From CAVRJC01 sp964505725 (GTDB lineage Bacteria > Actinomycetota > Acidimicrobiia > IMCC26256 > DASPTH01), in contig CAZDJK010000048.1 of NCBI GenBank assembly GCA_964505725.1, positions 1-64,000 of the forward strand: DNA of 64,000 nucleotides, written 5' to 3'. This document shows, piece by piece, positions 47,844 through 56,690 of the stretch; within the stretch, counting starts at the first letter, position 1, and every line of letters starts with the position of its first letter. The notes below the pieces were generated by a model. The model saw only the letters and a program-made list of their open reading frames with translations, did not search any database and was not told the DNA's origin. The position numbers and the translations under genes are program-made.

Positions 47844-49079
47844 TCAGGTCAGGCCGAGGGCCACGATCGCGAGGATCAGGGCCACCGCGCCCAGGAGGTC
47901 CAGGCTCGACGTGACGATCGGGATCCCGTGGTTGTCGGGGTCGAGGCCGAGCCGGTAGGCGGCCACCGCGCCGTAGAAGCCGACGAGCACCGCGAAGGTC
48001 GTGGCAACGGCGCCGGCCAGCATCGACACCGCGATCATCTCGAGGCTTCCCGGGCTCTTCAGCCCGGCCGCGTACCCGGCGATGTCGGCCGAGATCCCGA
48101 GGAGCAGGAACACGGGTACCGCGTACATGTACACGAGGAGGATGTCCTCCCCGACCGCCCGGAGGCTCCCCCGGCCCGGCTCCAGGATGCCGAGGTGCAG
48201 CTTGGTGGACACGCGGGCGCTGAGGATGCCGCCGAGGGCACCGGAGTCCTCGAGGAACGGCGGCACGAGCACCAGGAGCGCCGGGAACACGAGGAACGCG
48301 TTGAAGCGCTTCTCGATCGTCAACCCGGCGACCACGTCGACCGCGCCCGCGATGGTGAGGATCGGGAGCGACTCCCGCGCGATGCGCCGCAGGATCGGTG
48401 CCTTCGAGCGCACGCTCGCCACGAGCGCGCCGATGCCCGCCACGCTGCACGCGATCGCGACGACGGAAGTGACCCACGGCAGCCCGACGAGGTACGTCGC
48501 CAGAAACAGGGCCGGCAGCGTGACCATGTCGCCGGCCGCGGTGACGATGGGCGACGAGACGTTGTCGAGGTCCCACGAACGCTGCACGCTGAGCGTCGCC
48601 ACCGCGACCGTGATGCCCATCACCACGATCGAGGACAGGAAGCCCCCGATCACCGAGATCACGACGAAGTCGGCGATCGAGATCGTGTTCTCCACCCCGA
48701 ACGCCACCGACATCGCCTTGGCCAGGATCGCGAGGACGAGCGAGATCGAGAGCGACATCGACAGTGCCGCCGCCAGGTTCTGGCCCACGATCGTGTCCCG
48801 GCGCCGCGACAGCTGGAAGGTGCCCGTGTGCACCGCGGTGCCGAGCCGGCTGCCGAGCGCGCCGAACACGTTGCCCCGCATGCCGATCGCCGCGGGGACG
48901 AGGACGAGCAGGCCGGGGAGCGACTCGAGCGTGCCGGTGATCGACCCGAGCGTCAGCCCGGCGAGGAGGTCACCGCCCGAGCTGAGCAGGAGCGCGACGA
49001 ACCCGGCTCGGACCCCGGCGGCGTCCGAGCGCAACAACGCGCGAAAGCGCGTCGCGACGGCTCGCCATGAACGCAGCAT
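47844..49079 (-). CDS. MgtE-type divalent cation transporter without N/CBS domains
   Basis: A 411-residue membrane protein made of two MgtE transmembrane domains in tandem (like eukaryotic SLC41) with about ten helices. VALLLSSGGDLLAGLTLGSI and LVLVPAAIGMRGNVFGALGSRLGTA in the first half match the substrate-pore motif of MgtE, and VLVPPFLEDSGALGGILSAR, then STKLHLG is the equivalent in the second. The cytosolic N-domain and CBS pair that sense magnesium in classical MgtE are missing. The next gene encodes a PhoU-RCK_C protein. The ATG at 49079 follows CCTCCGAG. Confidence 0.88.
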   Translation of the reverse strand: MLRSWRAVATRFRALLRSDAAGVRAGFVALLLSSGGDLLAGLTLGSITGTLESLPGLLVLVPAAIGMRGNVFGALGSRLGTAVHTGTFQLSRRRDTIVGQNLAAALSMSLSISLVLAILAKAMSVAFGVENTISIADFVVISVIGGFLSSIVVMGITVAVATLSVQRSWDLDNVSSPIVTAAGDMVTLPALFLATYLVGLPWVTSVVAIACSVAGIGALVASVRSKAPILRRIARESLPILTIAGAVDVVAGLTIEKRFNAFLVFPALLVLVPPFLEDSGALGGILSARVSTKLHLGILEPGRGSLRAVGEDILLVYMYAVPVFLLLGISADIAGYAAGLKSPGSLEMIAVSMLAGAVATTFAVLVGFYGAVAAYRLGLDPDNHGIPIVTSSLDLLGAVALILAIVALGLT

Positions 49080-49243
49080 CGGTACTCGGAGGCTCGTTCA
49101 ATCCCTGCACGCTCCTCGAACGGCGCCAAAGGCTACCGGTTCGCGCCACGTTGCCGCGTCGCCGCGCCGCGCGCGCTCCTCGCACGTTCCCACCGTGCTT
49201 GGTTGTCAAGGTGCGGGTGTGTCGGTGCCCGTGCGCGTCCGCC

Positions 49244-49522
49244 TCACGGCCCGGCACGAGGGTCGGACCCGCGCCACTCGGTGACCGGAACGAGCTGCAG
49301 GCCGTGGGGGAGGTTGGGATTGCCCGCGAGCATCCACGGGCCCTGGGGTGCCAGACGGCGATGGCAACGCGAGCACACCGCGGCGAGGTTGGCGAGGTCG
49401 TTGCCGCCGCCCCGGGTCACTGTGAGCTCCTCCACCCGCAACCGGCGTTGCTCGCGAACGAGCTCGTCACGGCGCCGCAGCTCGTCGAGATGCTCGTTCA
49501 CTTCGAACATGCCTTCATCCAA
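49244..49522 (-). CDS. Short HNH-like protein with degenerate active site
   Basis: A 92-residue protein resembling the C-terminal end of HNH nucleases found in 13E12-type (DUF222) proteins: GGGNDLANLAAVCSRCHRRL followed by GPWMLAGNP. The position usually occupied by the His-His pair reads LRVEELTV, with Glu-Glu, and only one CxxC is left. It is therefore either a decayed or a truncated HNH protein. The region is less GC-rich than its surroundings. It lies 31 nt after the frameshifted gene on the same strand. Confidence 0.5.
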   Translation of the reverse strand: MDEGMFEVNEHLDELRRRDELVREQRRLRVEELTVTRGGGNDLANLAAVCSRCHRRLAPQGPWMLAGNPNLPHGLQLVPVTEWRGSDPRAGP

Positions 49523-49553
49523 TCATGGTGGTACGACATTCATCCCGCGTCGG

Positions 49554-50358
49554 CTACAAGGTTCGGCGACGAGGCAGCGGAGCGTCGAGCGCGCGGTGGA
49601 GCATGGAGACAAGATCGTGCGCATCCGGAACGTTGAGTGCGTGGTAGGTCGCGTCCTCCTCGTGCTCTCCGAAGCCGACGAGCACCTTCGCACGACCGCT
49701 GTCGAGCAGGATCCCTTTGAGTGCCTTGACCGCCTTCGCGGGCTCCGCGCGCACGTGGACCTTCGCGACATCGCCGTCGACCTCCACCGACCACGTACAC
49801 CGATGACGGGCGACTTCGAGCATGTGGTCGCGCCGGATGACGAGGTGGGCGGAAACGCGAGTGCAGAAGCGAGGGTTCGCCGAGCGCGATCGGTTGACCC
49901 CACGAGGGGCGTTCAACCCGCTCGACCAGCAGCCCGGCAGCGCTCCGCAACGCCAGGCCCCGTTCGGCACAGTCGCCCACGCCGAACCAGTCCCACAGCA
50001 GGCGGGCGGGGAGGCGCCCGCCACGACCGAACTCACCGTTCGCCCGACCCGCGAGCCACACGAGCGCCGCGGCACACCGCTCGACGTTCGGACTCCGCTG
50101 CAGCGGCCGCGGGTCGCGCGCCGCGACCCGGGCGAGGATGCGCCGGGTGACGGTACGAAGTTCACTGTCGAGAATGAGATCACAACACGGGTCGGTGCGT
50201 TCCAGCACAGATGTCACAAAGGGGGCGTCGCGCACGTCGACCGCGGACCAGTCGAACGGCTCGTCGGGGAGGCGCAGGCTGTCGAGGCTCCAGAGGGCCT
50301 CCGCGTCGCCGACCAGCTCGATCAGGTCGGTGAAGAGGTCAGTTTGACGGCGGGCCAA
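49554..50358 (-). pseudogene. Frameshifted hypothetical gene
   Basis: The first part reads in one frame (TTG at about 50358; ARRQTDLFTDLIELVGDAEA, RRILARVAARDPRPLQ, RLLWDWFGVGDCAERG) to about 49858, then protein-like sequence continues in the next frame (SAHLVIRRDHMLEVARHRCT, then KVHVRAEPAKAVKALKG, GFGEHEEDATYHALNV) to the stop at 49554. The switch falls at CGCGTTTCC near 49853-49859 and needs the loss of one base. No family is recognised. Together about 268 residues. It may be a real mutation, a sequencing error, or two overlapping genes. Confidence 0.55.
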
Positions 50359-50364
50359 GTCGTC

Positions 50365-50385
50365 GATCCCGCCTGTGGCGGGGTC
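50365..50385. promoter_or_regulatory. Hairpin between divergent genes
   Basis: CCCGCC-TGT-GGCGGG (50368-50382) extends by GA/TC with one mismatch on each side. It lies just upstream of the frameshifted gene and 58 nt before the acetyltransferase start; operator or terminator-like, unresolved. Confidence 0.35.
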
Positions 50386-50442
50386 ACAAGATCGATGCGT
50401 GGCGGCAGGGTCGCGCGAGCATGTGACATCAACGACCGGGTC

Positions 50443-51033
50443 GTGACTCCCGAGCTCCGGACCGAGCGGCTGGTCCTCCGTGCGTGGCGGACGGAGGACC
50501 GCGAGTCGTTCGCGGCGCTGAACGCCGATCCGGTGGTGATGGAGTACTACCCGTCGACGTTGACGCGCGCCGAGAGCGACGCCTTCGTCGAGCGCATCGA
50601 GGCCGGGTTCGCCCGCCGCGGATGGGGCCTGTGGGCGGTCGAGGTCGCGGGCGGAGCGGCATTCATCGGCTACGTGGGCTTCGCGTACGCCGACTTCCCG
50701 GCGGCGTTCACTCCTGCGGTGGAGATCGGCTGGCGGCTCGCGGCCGGGTACTGGGGCCGGGGCCACGCGACCGAGGCCGCGCGCGCCGCGGTCACGTTCG
50801 GGTTCGACCAGCTCGGCTTCGCCGACATCGTCTCGTTCACCTCGCAGCTCAACCTGCGATCGCAGCGCGTGATGCAGAAGCTCGGGATGACGCGCGATCC
50901 GCGCGACGACTTCGACCATCCCGGCGTGCCGGAGGGCCACCACCTCAGGCGTCACGTGCTCTACCGGCTCGCGGCACCCGCCGCCGAGGACGTCAGTGGA
51001 AGTCGCGGGACCTCAACCGGTCGTCGAGGCTGA
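50443..51033 (+). CDS. GNAT-family N-acetyltransferase (RimJ/RimL-like)
   Basis: A 196-residue acetyltransferase. LRTERLVLRAWRTEDRESFA at the N-terminus is the classic start of the RimJ/RimL group, VEIGWRLAAGYWGRGHATEA near residue 92 is the acetyl-CoA pyrophosphate loop (motif A), and NLRSQRVMQKLGM near 137 is motif B. It transfers acetyl from acetyl-CoA to an amine of unknown identity (ribosomal protein N-terminus or small molecule). GTG start. The last 41 nt overlap the 3' end of the convergent dnaE2 gene. Confidence 0.9.
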   Translation: MTPELRTERLVLRAWRTEDRESFAALNADPVVMEYYPSTLTRAESDAFVERIEAGFARRGWGLWAVEVAGGAAFIGYVGFAYADFPAAFTPAVEIGWRLAAGYWGRGHATEAARAAVTFGFDQLGFADIVSFTSQLNLRSQRVMQKLGMTRDPRDDFDHPGVPEGHHLRRHVLYRLAAPAAEDVSGSRGTSTGRRG

Positions 51034-54000
51034 GCGGCAGCGCCACGATCCGCTGCGCGAGCACGTTGACCACACCCTGGTAGCGCTCGAGCACACCGCG
51101 GATCTCGAGCGCCGGTGCGGTGCGCGCGGCTTTGCGGTAGCGCTTCCAGACGTCGGGCGTGCAGATCACGTTCACGAGGCCGGTCTCGTCCTCGAGGTTC
51201 ACGAACACGATGCCCTTGGCGGTCTCCGGCTGCTGGCGGTGGGTGACCACGCCGGCGATGTCCACGACCGAGCGGTCGGGCAGCTCGCGGAGGTCCCCTG
51301 CCGTCACCACACCGCGGGCGGCGAGCTCCTCGCGCACCAGCTCGGTGGGGTGACGGGCCGCCGACATGCCCGTGGCCCACAGGTCGGCGGCCACCTCCTC
51401 CACCTCGGTCATACCCGGCAGCGGCGGTGCGTCCAGGCCGACGACCACGCCGGGGAGCTTGTCGGCGCGGGCATCGCGCAGCGCGCCGGCCGCCCACAGC
51501 GCGCTGCGGCGGGTGACGCCGAAGCAGTCGAACGCACCCGCGGTGGCGAGCGCCTCCAGCGCGTCGATGGGCGCGCCGGTGCGGCGGGTGAAGTCGTCGA
51601 GATCGGTGAAGGAGCGCTCGGCGCGCTCCTCGTCGATCCGGTCGAGGAGCTGGTCGGAGAGGCCGCGCACGTAGCGCAACCCGGTCCGCACCGCGTGGGC
51701 CGACGGGTCGGCGTGCCACCCCGGCCGGGGCCGCCCGATCGGCCCCGCCGCCGTCGTGCGCGGCTCGAGCGTGCAGTCGCGACGCGACGCGAGCACGCAC
51801 GGACCGAGCACCTCGACCCCGTGACGGATGGCGTCGCGCACGATCGTGTGCGGTGAGTAGAAGCCCATCGGCTGCGCGTTGAGCAGCGCGCAGGCGAACT
51901 CAGCCGGGTAGTGCAGCTTGATCCACGAGCTCGAGTACACGAGGTAGGCGAAGCTCACCGAGTGGCTCTCGGGGAAGCCGAAGTCGGCGAACGCCTCGAG
52001 CTTGTGCGCGATGTCGTCGGCGACCGCGCCGGTGATGCCGCGCTCGGCCATGCCCGTCATCAACCGCTCGCGCATCGCGGCCATGCGCGCCCGTGACCGC
52101 TTCGAGCCCATTGCCTGGCGGAGCTGGTCCGACTCGCCGGGGGTGAACCCCGCGACGTCGATCGCCATCTGCATGAGCTGCTCCTGGAACAGCGGCACGC
52201 CGAGGGTCTTCGCGAGGCATTCCTGCAGCAGCGGGTGCGGGTAGGTCACCTGCTCCTGACCGTTGCGACGACGCAGGTAGGGATGCACCGACCCGCCCTG
52301 GATGGGTCCGGGACGGATGAGCGCCACCTCGATCACGAGGTCGTAGAAGCACTCCGGGCGGAGGCGCGGCAGCGTGGCCATCTGCGCGCGGCTCTCCACC
52401 TGGAACACGCCGACGGTGTCGGCCGCGCCCAGCAGCTCGTACACCTCGGGTTCCTGGGGGATGGTCGCGAGGTCGACGTCGACGCCCTCGTGCTCGCGTA
52501 CGAGATCGACGGCGAGGTGCAGCATGGTGAGCATCCCGAGACCGAGCAGATCGAACTTCACCAGGCCTGCGGCCGCGCAGTCGTCCTTGTCCCACTGGAG
52601 CACGGAACGGTTCTCCATCCGCGCCCACTCGACCGGGCAGCACTCCACCAGGGGGCGGTCGGCCAGCACCATGCCGCCCGAATGGATCCCGAGGTGACGG
52701 GGGAAGTCGAGCACCTGCTCGGCGAGGTCGAGCGCGAGCGGCGGCACCGCGGGCGCGTCGCGGTCGCCGGCGGTCAGCGTGGCGAACGAGCCGCTCGTGC
52801 GGCCCCAGCGGTCGACCCACTTGGTGAGCGCATCGGCGTGCCCGGGCGACAACCCGGTGACCTTGGCCATCTCGCGCAGCGCCGACCGCGCACGGTAGGT
52901 GATCACGTTGGCCACCTGCGCGGCGCGCTCGCGCCCGTACTTCTCGTAGACGTGCTGGATCACCTCCTCGCGCCGCTGGTGCTCGATGTCGAGGTCGATG
53001 TCGGGTGGGCCGTCACGCTCGAGGGAGAGGAACCGCTCGAACAGCAGCCCGAGCTCCACCGCGTCGGCCTTGGTGACGCCGAGCGCGTAGCAGACCGCGC
53101 TGTTGGCGGCGCTCCCCCGACCCTGGCAGTAGATGTCGTGCACGCGGCAGAACTCGACGATCTCCACCAGCACGAGGAAGTAACCGGGGAAGTTGAGCTG
53201 CTCGATCACGTCGAGCTCGTGCGCGATCTGGCGCATCGCCTGCTCGTGGCACTTGTGGGTCGACGGGTACCGCAGCGCGGCACCGCGCGTCGTGAGGTCG
53301 CGCAGCCATGTCATCTCGGTGTGCCCCGGTGGCACGTCGTGGTCGGGGAGATCGGGAGCGGCCACGCGCAGGTCGAAGGCGCACGCGCCCGCCACGTCGA
53401 CGGTGCGCTCGACCGCGCCCGGCCAGCGCGCGAAGCGCCTCGCCTGCTCCCCCGCGCTGCGGAGGTGCGCGAGCGGTGATGCGGGGAGCCAGCCGTCGAT
53501 CTCGTCGAGCGAGCGGCGGGCGCGGATGGCGGCGAGCGCGGTGGCGAGCGGGCGCTGTGCGGGTGTGGCGTAGTGCACGTTGTTGGTGGCCACCACCTCC
53601 ACGCCCGCGCTCATGGCGACGCGCGCCAGCGCGTCGTTGCGGTGGCGGTCGAGCGGATCGCCGTGGTCCCACAGCTCCACCAGCACGCGATCACGGCCGA
53701 AGCCGGCGACCAGCCCGTCGAGCGCGCGCCGCGCCGCGGCCGGGCCGTCGCGCACGAGGGCCGACGGCACCGTGCCCTTGCGGCACCCGGTGAGCACGAA
53801 CCAGGAGTCGTTGGCCCGGCTCGCCCGTGGGTGCACGTGCACGGGGGCGCGGGCGGCATCGGCGAGCGCCGCGAGCGTGGTGCGGGGCGCGCCCTTCTCC
53901 CCCGCCAGCTGCACCTGGCTGATCGCCCGGGCAAGGCGCGCATACCCGACGGGACCCTCGGCCAGGATCAGGAGGTGCTCCCCCTCCGGGTCGGGCTCCC

Positions 54001-54241
54001 CGTTGGCGGGACGGGTGATGCCGAGCGTGAGCTCGGCACCGAAGACAGTGGGGAGGCCGGCGGGGCGGGCGGCGAGCGCGAACCGCACCACTCCATAGAG
54101 GCCGTCGTGGTCGGTGACCGCGAGCGCGGCCAGGCCCAGCCGGGCCGCCTCGGCGGCCAGCTCCTCCGGATGGCTGGCGCCGTCGAGGAAGGAGAAATTG
54201 GTGTGGCAGTGCAGCTCGGCGTAGGCGCCCGGGCCCGGCAT
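50993..54241 (-). CDS. dnaE2: Error-prone DNA polymerase III alpha subunit DnaE2
   Basis: A 1082-residue C-family polymerase, the SOS-induced catalytic subunit of the actinobacterial mutasome. A PHP domain opens it (AELHCHTNFSFLDGASHPEE), the polymerase core has GRGSAANSAVCYALGVT and PDIDLDIEHQRREEVIQHVY (catalytic Asp residues near 412), and an OB domain closes it; the ending RSRDFH is typical of DnaE2. It works with ImuA' and ImuB, encoded 2.5 kb away. The ATG at 54241 is chosen: TACGGT (54248-54253, reverse strand) lies 6 nt upstream and a LexA box directly behind it. Confidence 0.95.
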   Translation of the reverse strand: MPGPGAYAELHCHTNFSFLDGASHPEELAAEAARLGLAALAVTDHDGLYGVVRFALAARPAGLPTVFGAELTLGITRPANGEPDPEGEHLLILAEGPVGYARLARAISQVQLAGEKGAPRTTLAALADAARAPVHVHPRASRANDSWFVLTGCRKGTVPSALVRDGPAAARRALDGLVAGFGRDRVLVELWDHGDPLDRHRNDALARVAMSAGVEVVATNNVHYATPAQRPLATALAAIRARRSLDEIDGWLPASPLAHLRSAGEQARRFARWPGAVERTVDVAGACAFDLRVAAPDLPDHDVPPGHTEMTWLRDLTTRGAALRYPSTHKCHEQAMRQIAHELDVIEQLNFPGYFLVLVEIVEFCRVHDIYCQGRGSAANSAVCYALGVTKADAVELGLLFERFLSLERDGPPDIDLDIEHQRREEVIQHVYEKYGRERAAQVANVITYRARSALREMAKVTGLSPGHADALTKWVDRWGRTSGSFATLTAGDRDAPAVPPLALDLAEQVLDFPRHLGIHSGGMVLADRPLVECCPVEWARMENRSVLQWDKDDCAAAGLVKFDLLGLGMLTMLHLAVDLVREHEGVDVDLATIPQEPEVYELLGAADTVGVFQVESRAQMATLPRLRPECFYDLVIEVALIRPGPIQGGSVHPYLRRRNGQEQVTYPHPLLQECLAKTLGVPLFQEQLMQMAIDVAGFTPGESDQLRQAMGSKRSRARMAAMRERLMTGMAERGITGAVADDIAHKLEAFADFGFPESHSVSFAYLVYSSSWIKLHYPAEFACALLNAQPMGFYSPHTIVRDAIRHGVEVLGPCVLASRRDCTLEPRTTAAGPIGRPRPGWHADPSAHAVRTGLRYVRGLSDQLLDRIDEERAERSFTDLDDFTRRTGAPIDALEALATAGAFDCFGVTRRSALWAAGALRDARADKLPGVVVGLDAPPLPGMTEVEEVAADLWATGMSAARHPTELVREELAARGVVTAGDLRELPDRSVVDIAGVVTHRQQPETAKGIVFVNLEDETGLVNVICTPDVWKRYRKAARTAPALEIRGVLERYQGVVNVLAQRIVALPLSLDDRLRSRDFH

Positions 54242-54254
54242 GCCCTGACCGTAC

Positions 54255-54268
54255 CGAACACATGTTCG
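54255..54268 (-). promoter_or_regulatory. LexA (SOS) box of dnaE2
   Basis: CGAACACATGTTCG, a perfect match to the Gram-positive SOS consensus CGAAC-N4-GTTCG. It lies two nucleotides behind the -10 hexamer of dnaE2, so bound LexA would block polymerase. The divergent ligase gene starts 125 nt away and may also be affected. Confidence 0.85.
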
Positions 54269-54378
54269 ATACTGCAAGACCTCGTCGCCGCGCCGCTCGG
54301 GCCGGAGCGACGAGTCGGCCGGAGCGGTCGAGCCGGTGAGGTCGGCGGGAGCGGTCGGCACACAGGTTCACACGTCTC

Positions 54379-54384
54379 TACAGT
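54379..54384 (+). promoter_or_regulatory. -10 hexamer, leaderless promoter of the ligase gene
   Basis: TACAGT ends 8 nt before the GTG at 54393. Confidence 0.4.
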
Positions 54385-54392
54385 TCCGCCTC

Positions 54393-55856
54393 GTGGACGG
54401 CCTCTCGATGGGTCGGGTGATCACGGTGCTCGCGGAGGCGGAGCCCGACCGGCCCGCGGTGACCGGCTGGGAGCCCGACGGCGGCGTGCGCACCCTCACG
54501 CGGGCCGAGCTCGACACGCGCACGAACCGCATCGCGCGCGAGTGGGCCGACCTCGGCGTCGGCCAAGGCGACTTCGTGAGCATCGCGCTCCCGAACTCGG
54601 TGGCATTCGTCGAGGCGACCGTGGCCACCTGGAAGCTGGGCGCGGTGCCGCAGCCGGTGAGCGCACGCCTCCCCGACCGTGAGCGGCAGGCCATCGTCGA
54701 GCTCGCCGATTCCAGGCTCGTCGTCGGCGCCGATCCCGACGCGCACCCGGGTCGGCGGGTCCTCCCCACGGGCTGGGAGCCCGATCCGTCGACGAGCACG
54801 GACGCACTGCCGGACCGCGTGAGCCCGTCGACCCGCGCGATGACGTCGGGAGGGTCGACCGGGCGGCCCAAGCTCATCGTCAACGGCTCGCCCGGCGTGG
54901 TCAGCATCGCGGTCGCCGGAGCGGCCCAGGTGACGCCCGGCGGGTGCCACGTGGTGCCCGGCCCGCTGTACCACAACGGGCCGTTCGGGCTCTCGATGGG
55001 CGGGCTCACCGCCGGGAACCACCTCGTCGTCTTCCCGCGCTTCGACGCCGAGGCGACCCTGCGCGCGATCGAGGAGCACCGCGGCACGTTCATCTTCGTC
55101 GTGCCGACGATGATGCTGCGCATCTGGCGGCTCGGCGACGAGGTCCGGTCGCGCTACGACGTGTCGAGCCTCGAGACGGTCTGGCACTTCGCGGCCCCCT
55201 GCCCCGACTGGTTGAAGGCGAGCTGGATCGATTGGCTCGGTGCCGAACGGATCTGGGAGCTCTACGGCGGCACCGAGCTGCAGGCCATGACCGTCATCCG
55301 GGGCGACGAGTGGCTCGCGCACCGAGGTTCGGTCGGGCGTCCGATCATCGGCGAGATGAAGGTGTTCGATCCCGACACCGGGGTCGCGACGGCTCCCGGA
55401 GAGGTCGGCGAGATCTACATGCGGCGCGACGCCGACGGCACCCCGGCGTACCGGTACATCGGCTCGGATGCCCGCACGCTGCCCGACCACTGGGAGAGCC
55501 TGGGCGACATGGGCTCGATCGACGCCGACGGGTACGTGTACCTCAGCGACCGGCGGGCCGACATGATCCTGGTCGGCGGGGCCAACGTGTACCCGGCGGA
55601 GATCGAGGGCGCGCTGATGGAGCACCCGAGCGTGCTCAGCGCAGCCGTGATCGGGCTGCCCGACGACGATCTCGGCAACCGCGTGCACGCGATCGTGCAG
55701 GTGACTGCGCCGGTCGGCGACGACGAGCTGTCCGCCTTCCTCTCGGAGCGTCTCGTCCGCTACAAGGTCCCGCGTTCGTTCGAGCTCACGAGCGAGCCGG
55801 TCCGCGACGATGCCGGGAAGGTCCGTCGCAGCGCGCTGCGCGCCGATCGCCTCTGA
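54393..55856 (+). CDS. AMP-binding acyl-CoA synthetase/ligase
   Basis: A 487-residue ANL-superfamily enzyme activating a carboxylic acid with ATP and then CoA. AMTSGGSTGRPKLIVNGS near residue 150 is the P-loop, WELYGGTELQAMTVI near 290 the A5 motif, SLGDMGSIDADGYVYLSDRR the A7 motif, and DDAGKVRRSAL holds the catalytic Lys near the end. The compact N-terminal half resembles the group around bile-acid-CoA ligases. Substrate unknown. The start GTG 54393 follows a -10 hexamer; ATG 54408 is an alternative. Confidence 0.9.
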   Translation: MDGLSMGRVITVLAEAEPDRPAVTGWEPDGGVRTLTRAELDTRTNRIAREWADLGVGQGDFVSIALPNSVAFVEATVATWKLGAVPQPVSARLPDRERQAIVELADSRLVVGADPDAHPGRRVLPTGWEPDPSTSTDALPDRVSPSTRAMTSGGSTGRPKLIVNGSPGVVSIAVAGAAQVTPGGCHVVPGPLYHNGPFGLSMGGLTAGNHLVVFPRFDAEATLRAIEEHRGTFIFVVPTMMLRIWRLGDEVRSRYDVSSLETVWHFAAPCPDWLKASWIDWLGAERIWELYGGTELQAMTVIRGDEWLAHRGSVGRPIIGEMKVFDPDTGVATAPGEVGEIYMRRDADGTPAYRYIGSDARTLPDHWESLGDMGSIDADGYVYLSDRRADMILVGGANVYPAEIEGALMEHPSVLSAAVIGLPDDDLGNRVHAIVQVTAPVGDDELSAFLSERLVRYKVPRSFELTSEPVRDDAGKVRRSALRADRL

Positions 55857-55863
55857 GGGGGTG

Positions 55864-56271
55864 TCAGGCGCGCGAGGCGTCGTCGAAGCCGTAGAAGTCG
55901 GCGATCTCCGACTCCGCGCACGACGGGTGCACCCAGATCTCGACGATCTCCTCGCCCGCGAACCTCACCGTCCACGCCGTGTGGTACGTGATCGTGCGAC
56001 CACCGCGGTTCGCGCTCACCTGGTTCGTGGTCACCACGATGTCGCCGTGCCCCACGATGCCGACACGCGTCGACAGGAAGGTCTGGTCGGTGCGCTGGAG
56101 CAGCTCGGTGTGCACGGCCAGGAGGCCGCGCGCGCCCTGGAGGTCGCCGAGCGGGACGACGTAGGGCAGGTGGATGGGCGCGTCGTCGCGCAGGGTCCCG
56201 CGCGCGGCGTCGAGATCGTCGTTGGTCAGCGCGAGCATCATCGCCTCGAAGCGATCGACGTTGGTCGGCAT
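55864..56271 (-). CDS. NTF2-like (SnoaL/DUF4440-type) protein
   Basis: A 135-residue cone-shaped NTF2-fold protein. NVDRFEAMMLALTNDDLDAARGTL at the start is the first helix, VVTTNQVSANRGGRTITYHT, then WTVRFAGEEIVEIWVHPS is the beta sheet with the family's typical R-F-x-x-x-K/E-I-x-E-x-W pattern. Members are small hydrolases, isomerases or binding proteins with no shared reaction. It is convergent with the acyl-CoA ligase (7 nt between stops) and lies downstream of the DUF2237 gene. Confidence 0.85.
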   Translation of the reverse strand: MPTNVDRFEAMMLALTNDDLDAARGTLRDDAPIHLPYVVPLGDLQGARGLLAVHTELLQRTDQTFLSTRVGIVGHGDIVVTTNQVSANRGGRTITYHTAWTVRFAGEEIVEIWVHPSCAESEIADFYGFDDASRA

Positions 56272-56274
56272 TCG

Positions 56275-56670
56275 TCAGTCTTCCTCGAGCTCGCTGAGGT
56301 CACCCGGCACGTCGACGGCGTGCTCCTGCAGTGCGTCGAGAGGGACGATCTCGAGCGCACGCTCGTGGGTGGACGCGAGCACGACCGGTGCGGCGACACC
56401 GTCGCGGTGCGCGCGCAGCCAATTGATCGCGGTGACGCACCAGCGGTCACCGGGCACGAGCCCGGGGAAGCGGTAGTCGGGTACCGGCGTGCTGAGGTCG
56501 TTCCCGATACTGCGTTGGTGCTCGAGGAACTCGGCGGTGACGACCGCGCAGATGGTGTGGCTCCCGAGATCCTCCGGCCCGGTGTTGCAACACCCGTCCC
56601 GGTAGAAGCCGGTAACGGGATCGGTGCCGCACGGCTCGAGTCGCCCGCCCAGCACGTTGCGTTCGGTCAC
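56275..56670 (-). CDS. DUF2237 family protein
   Basis: A 131-residue protein. NVLGGRLEPCGTDPVTGFYR, DGCCNTGPEDLGSHTICAVV and FPGLVPGDRWCVTAINWLRA are the diagnostic blocks of DUF2237, a small conserved family without known function. Four conserved cysteines (EPCGT, GCC, TIC and RWC) suggest a redox or metal site. The GTG at 56670 is preferred to 56706 because GATACT (56677-56682, reverse strand) ends 6 nt upstream and the extra residues would come from the hairpin element. It is followed 3 nt after its stop by the NTF2-like gene. Confidence 0.88.
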   Translation of the reverse strand: MTERNVLGGRLEPCGTDPVTGFYRDGCCNTGPEDLGSHTICAVVTAEFLEHQRSIGNDLSTPVPDYRFPGLVPGDRWCVTAINWLRAHRDGVAAPVVLASTHERALEIVPLDALQEHAVDVPGDLSELEED

Positions 56671-56690
56671 CCCACCAGTATCGCCGCCCT

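Noticed and set aside
49244..50358. Restriction-modification or defence island
   Set aside because: No methyltransferase, helicase or toxin-antitoxin genes are found; the HNH motif is degenerate.
49540..50955. Single 471-residue minus-strand protein
   Set aside because: Its first half is the mirror of the GNAT gene and its end becomes shadow-like after about 49858, where another frame takes over; only the middle is protein-like.
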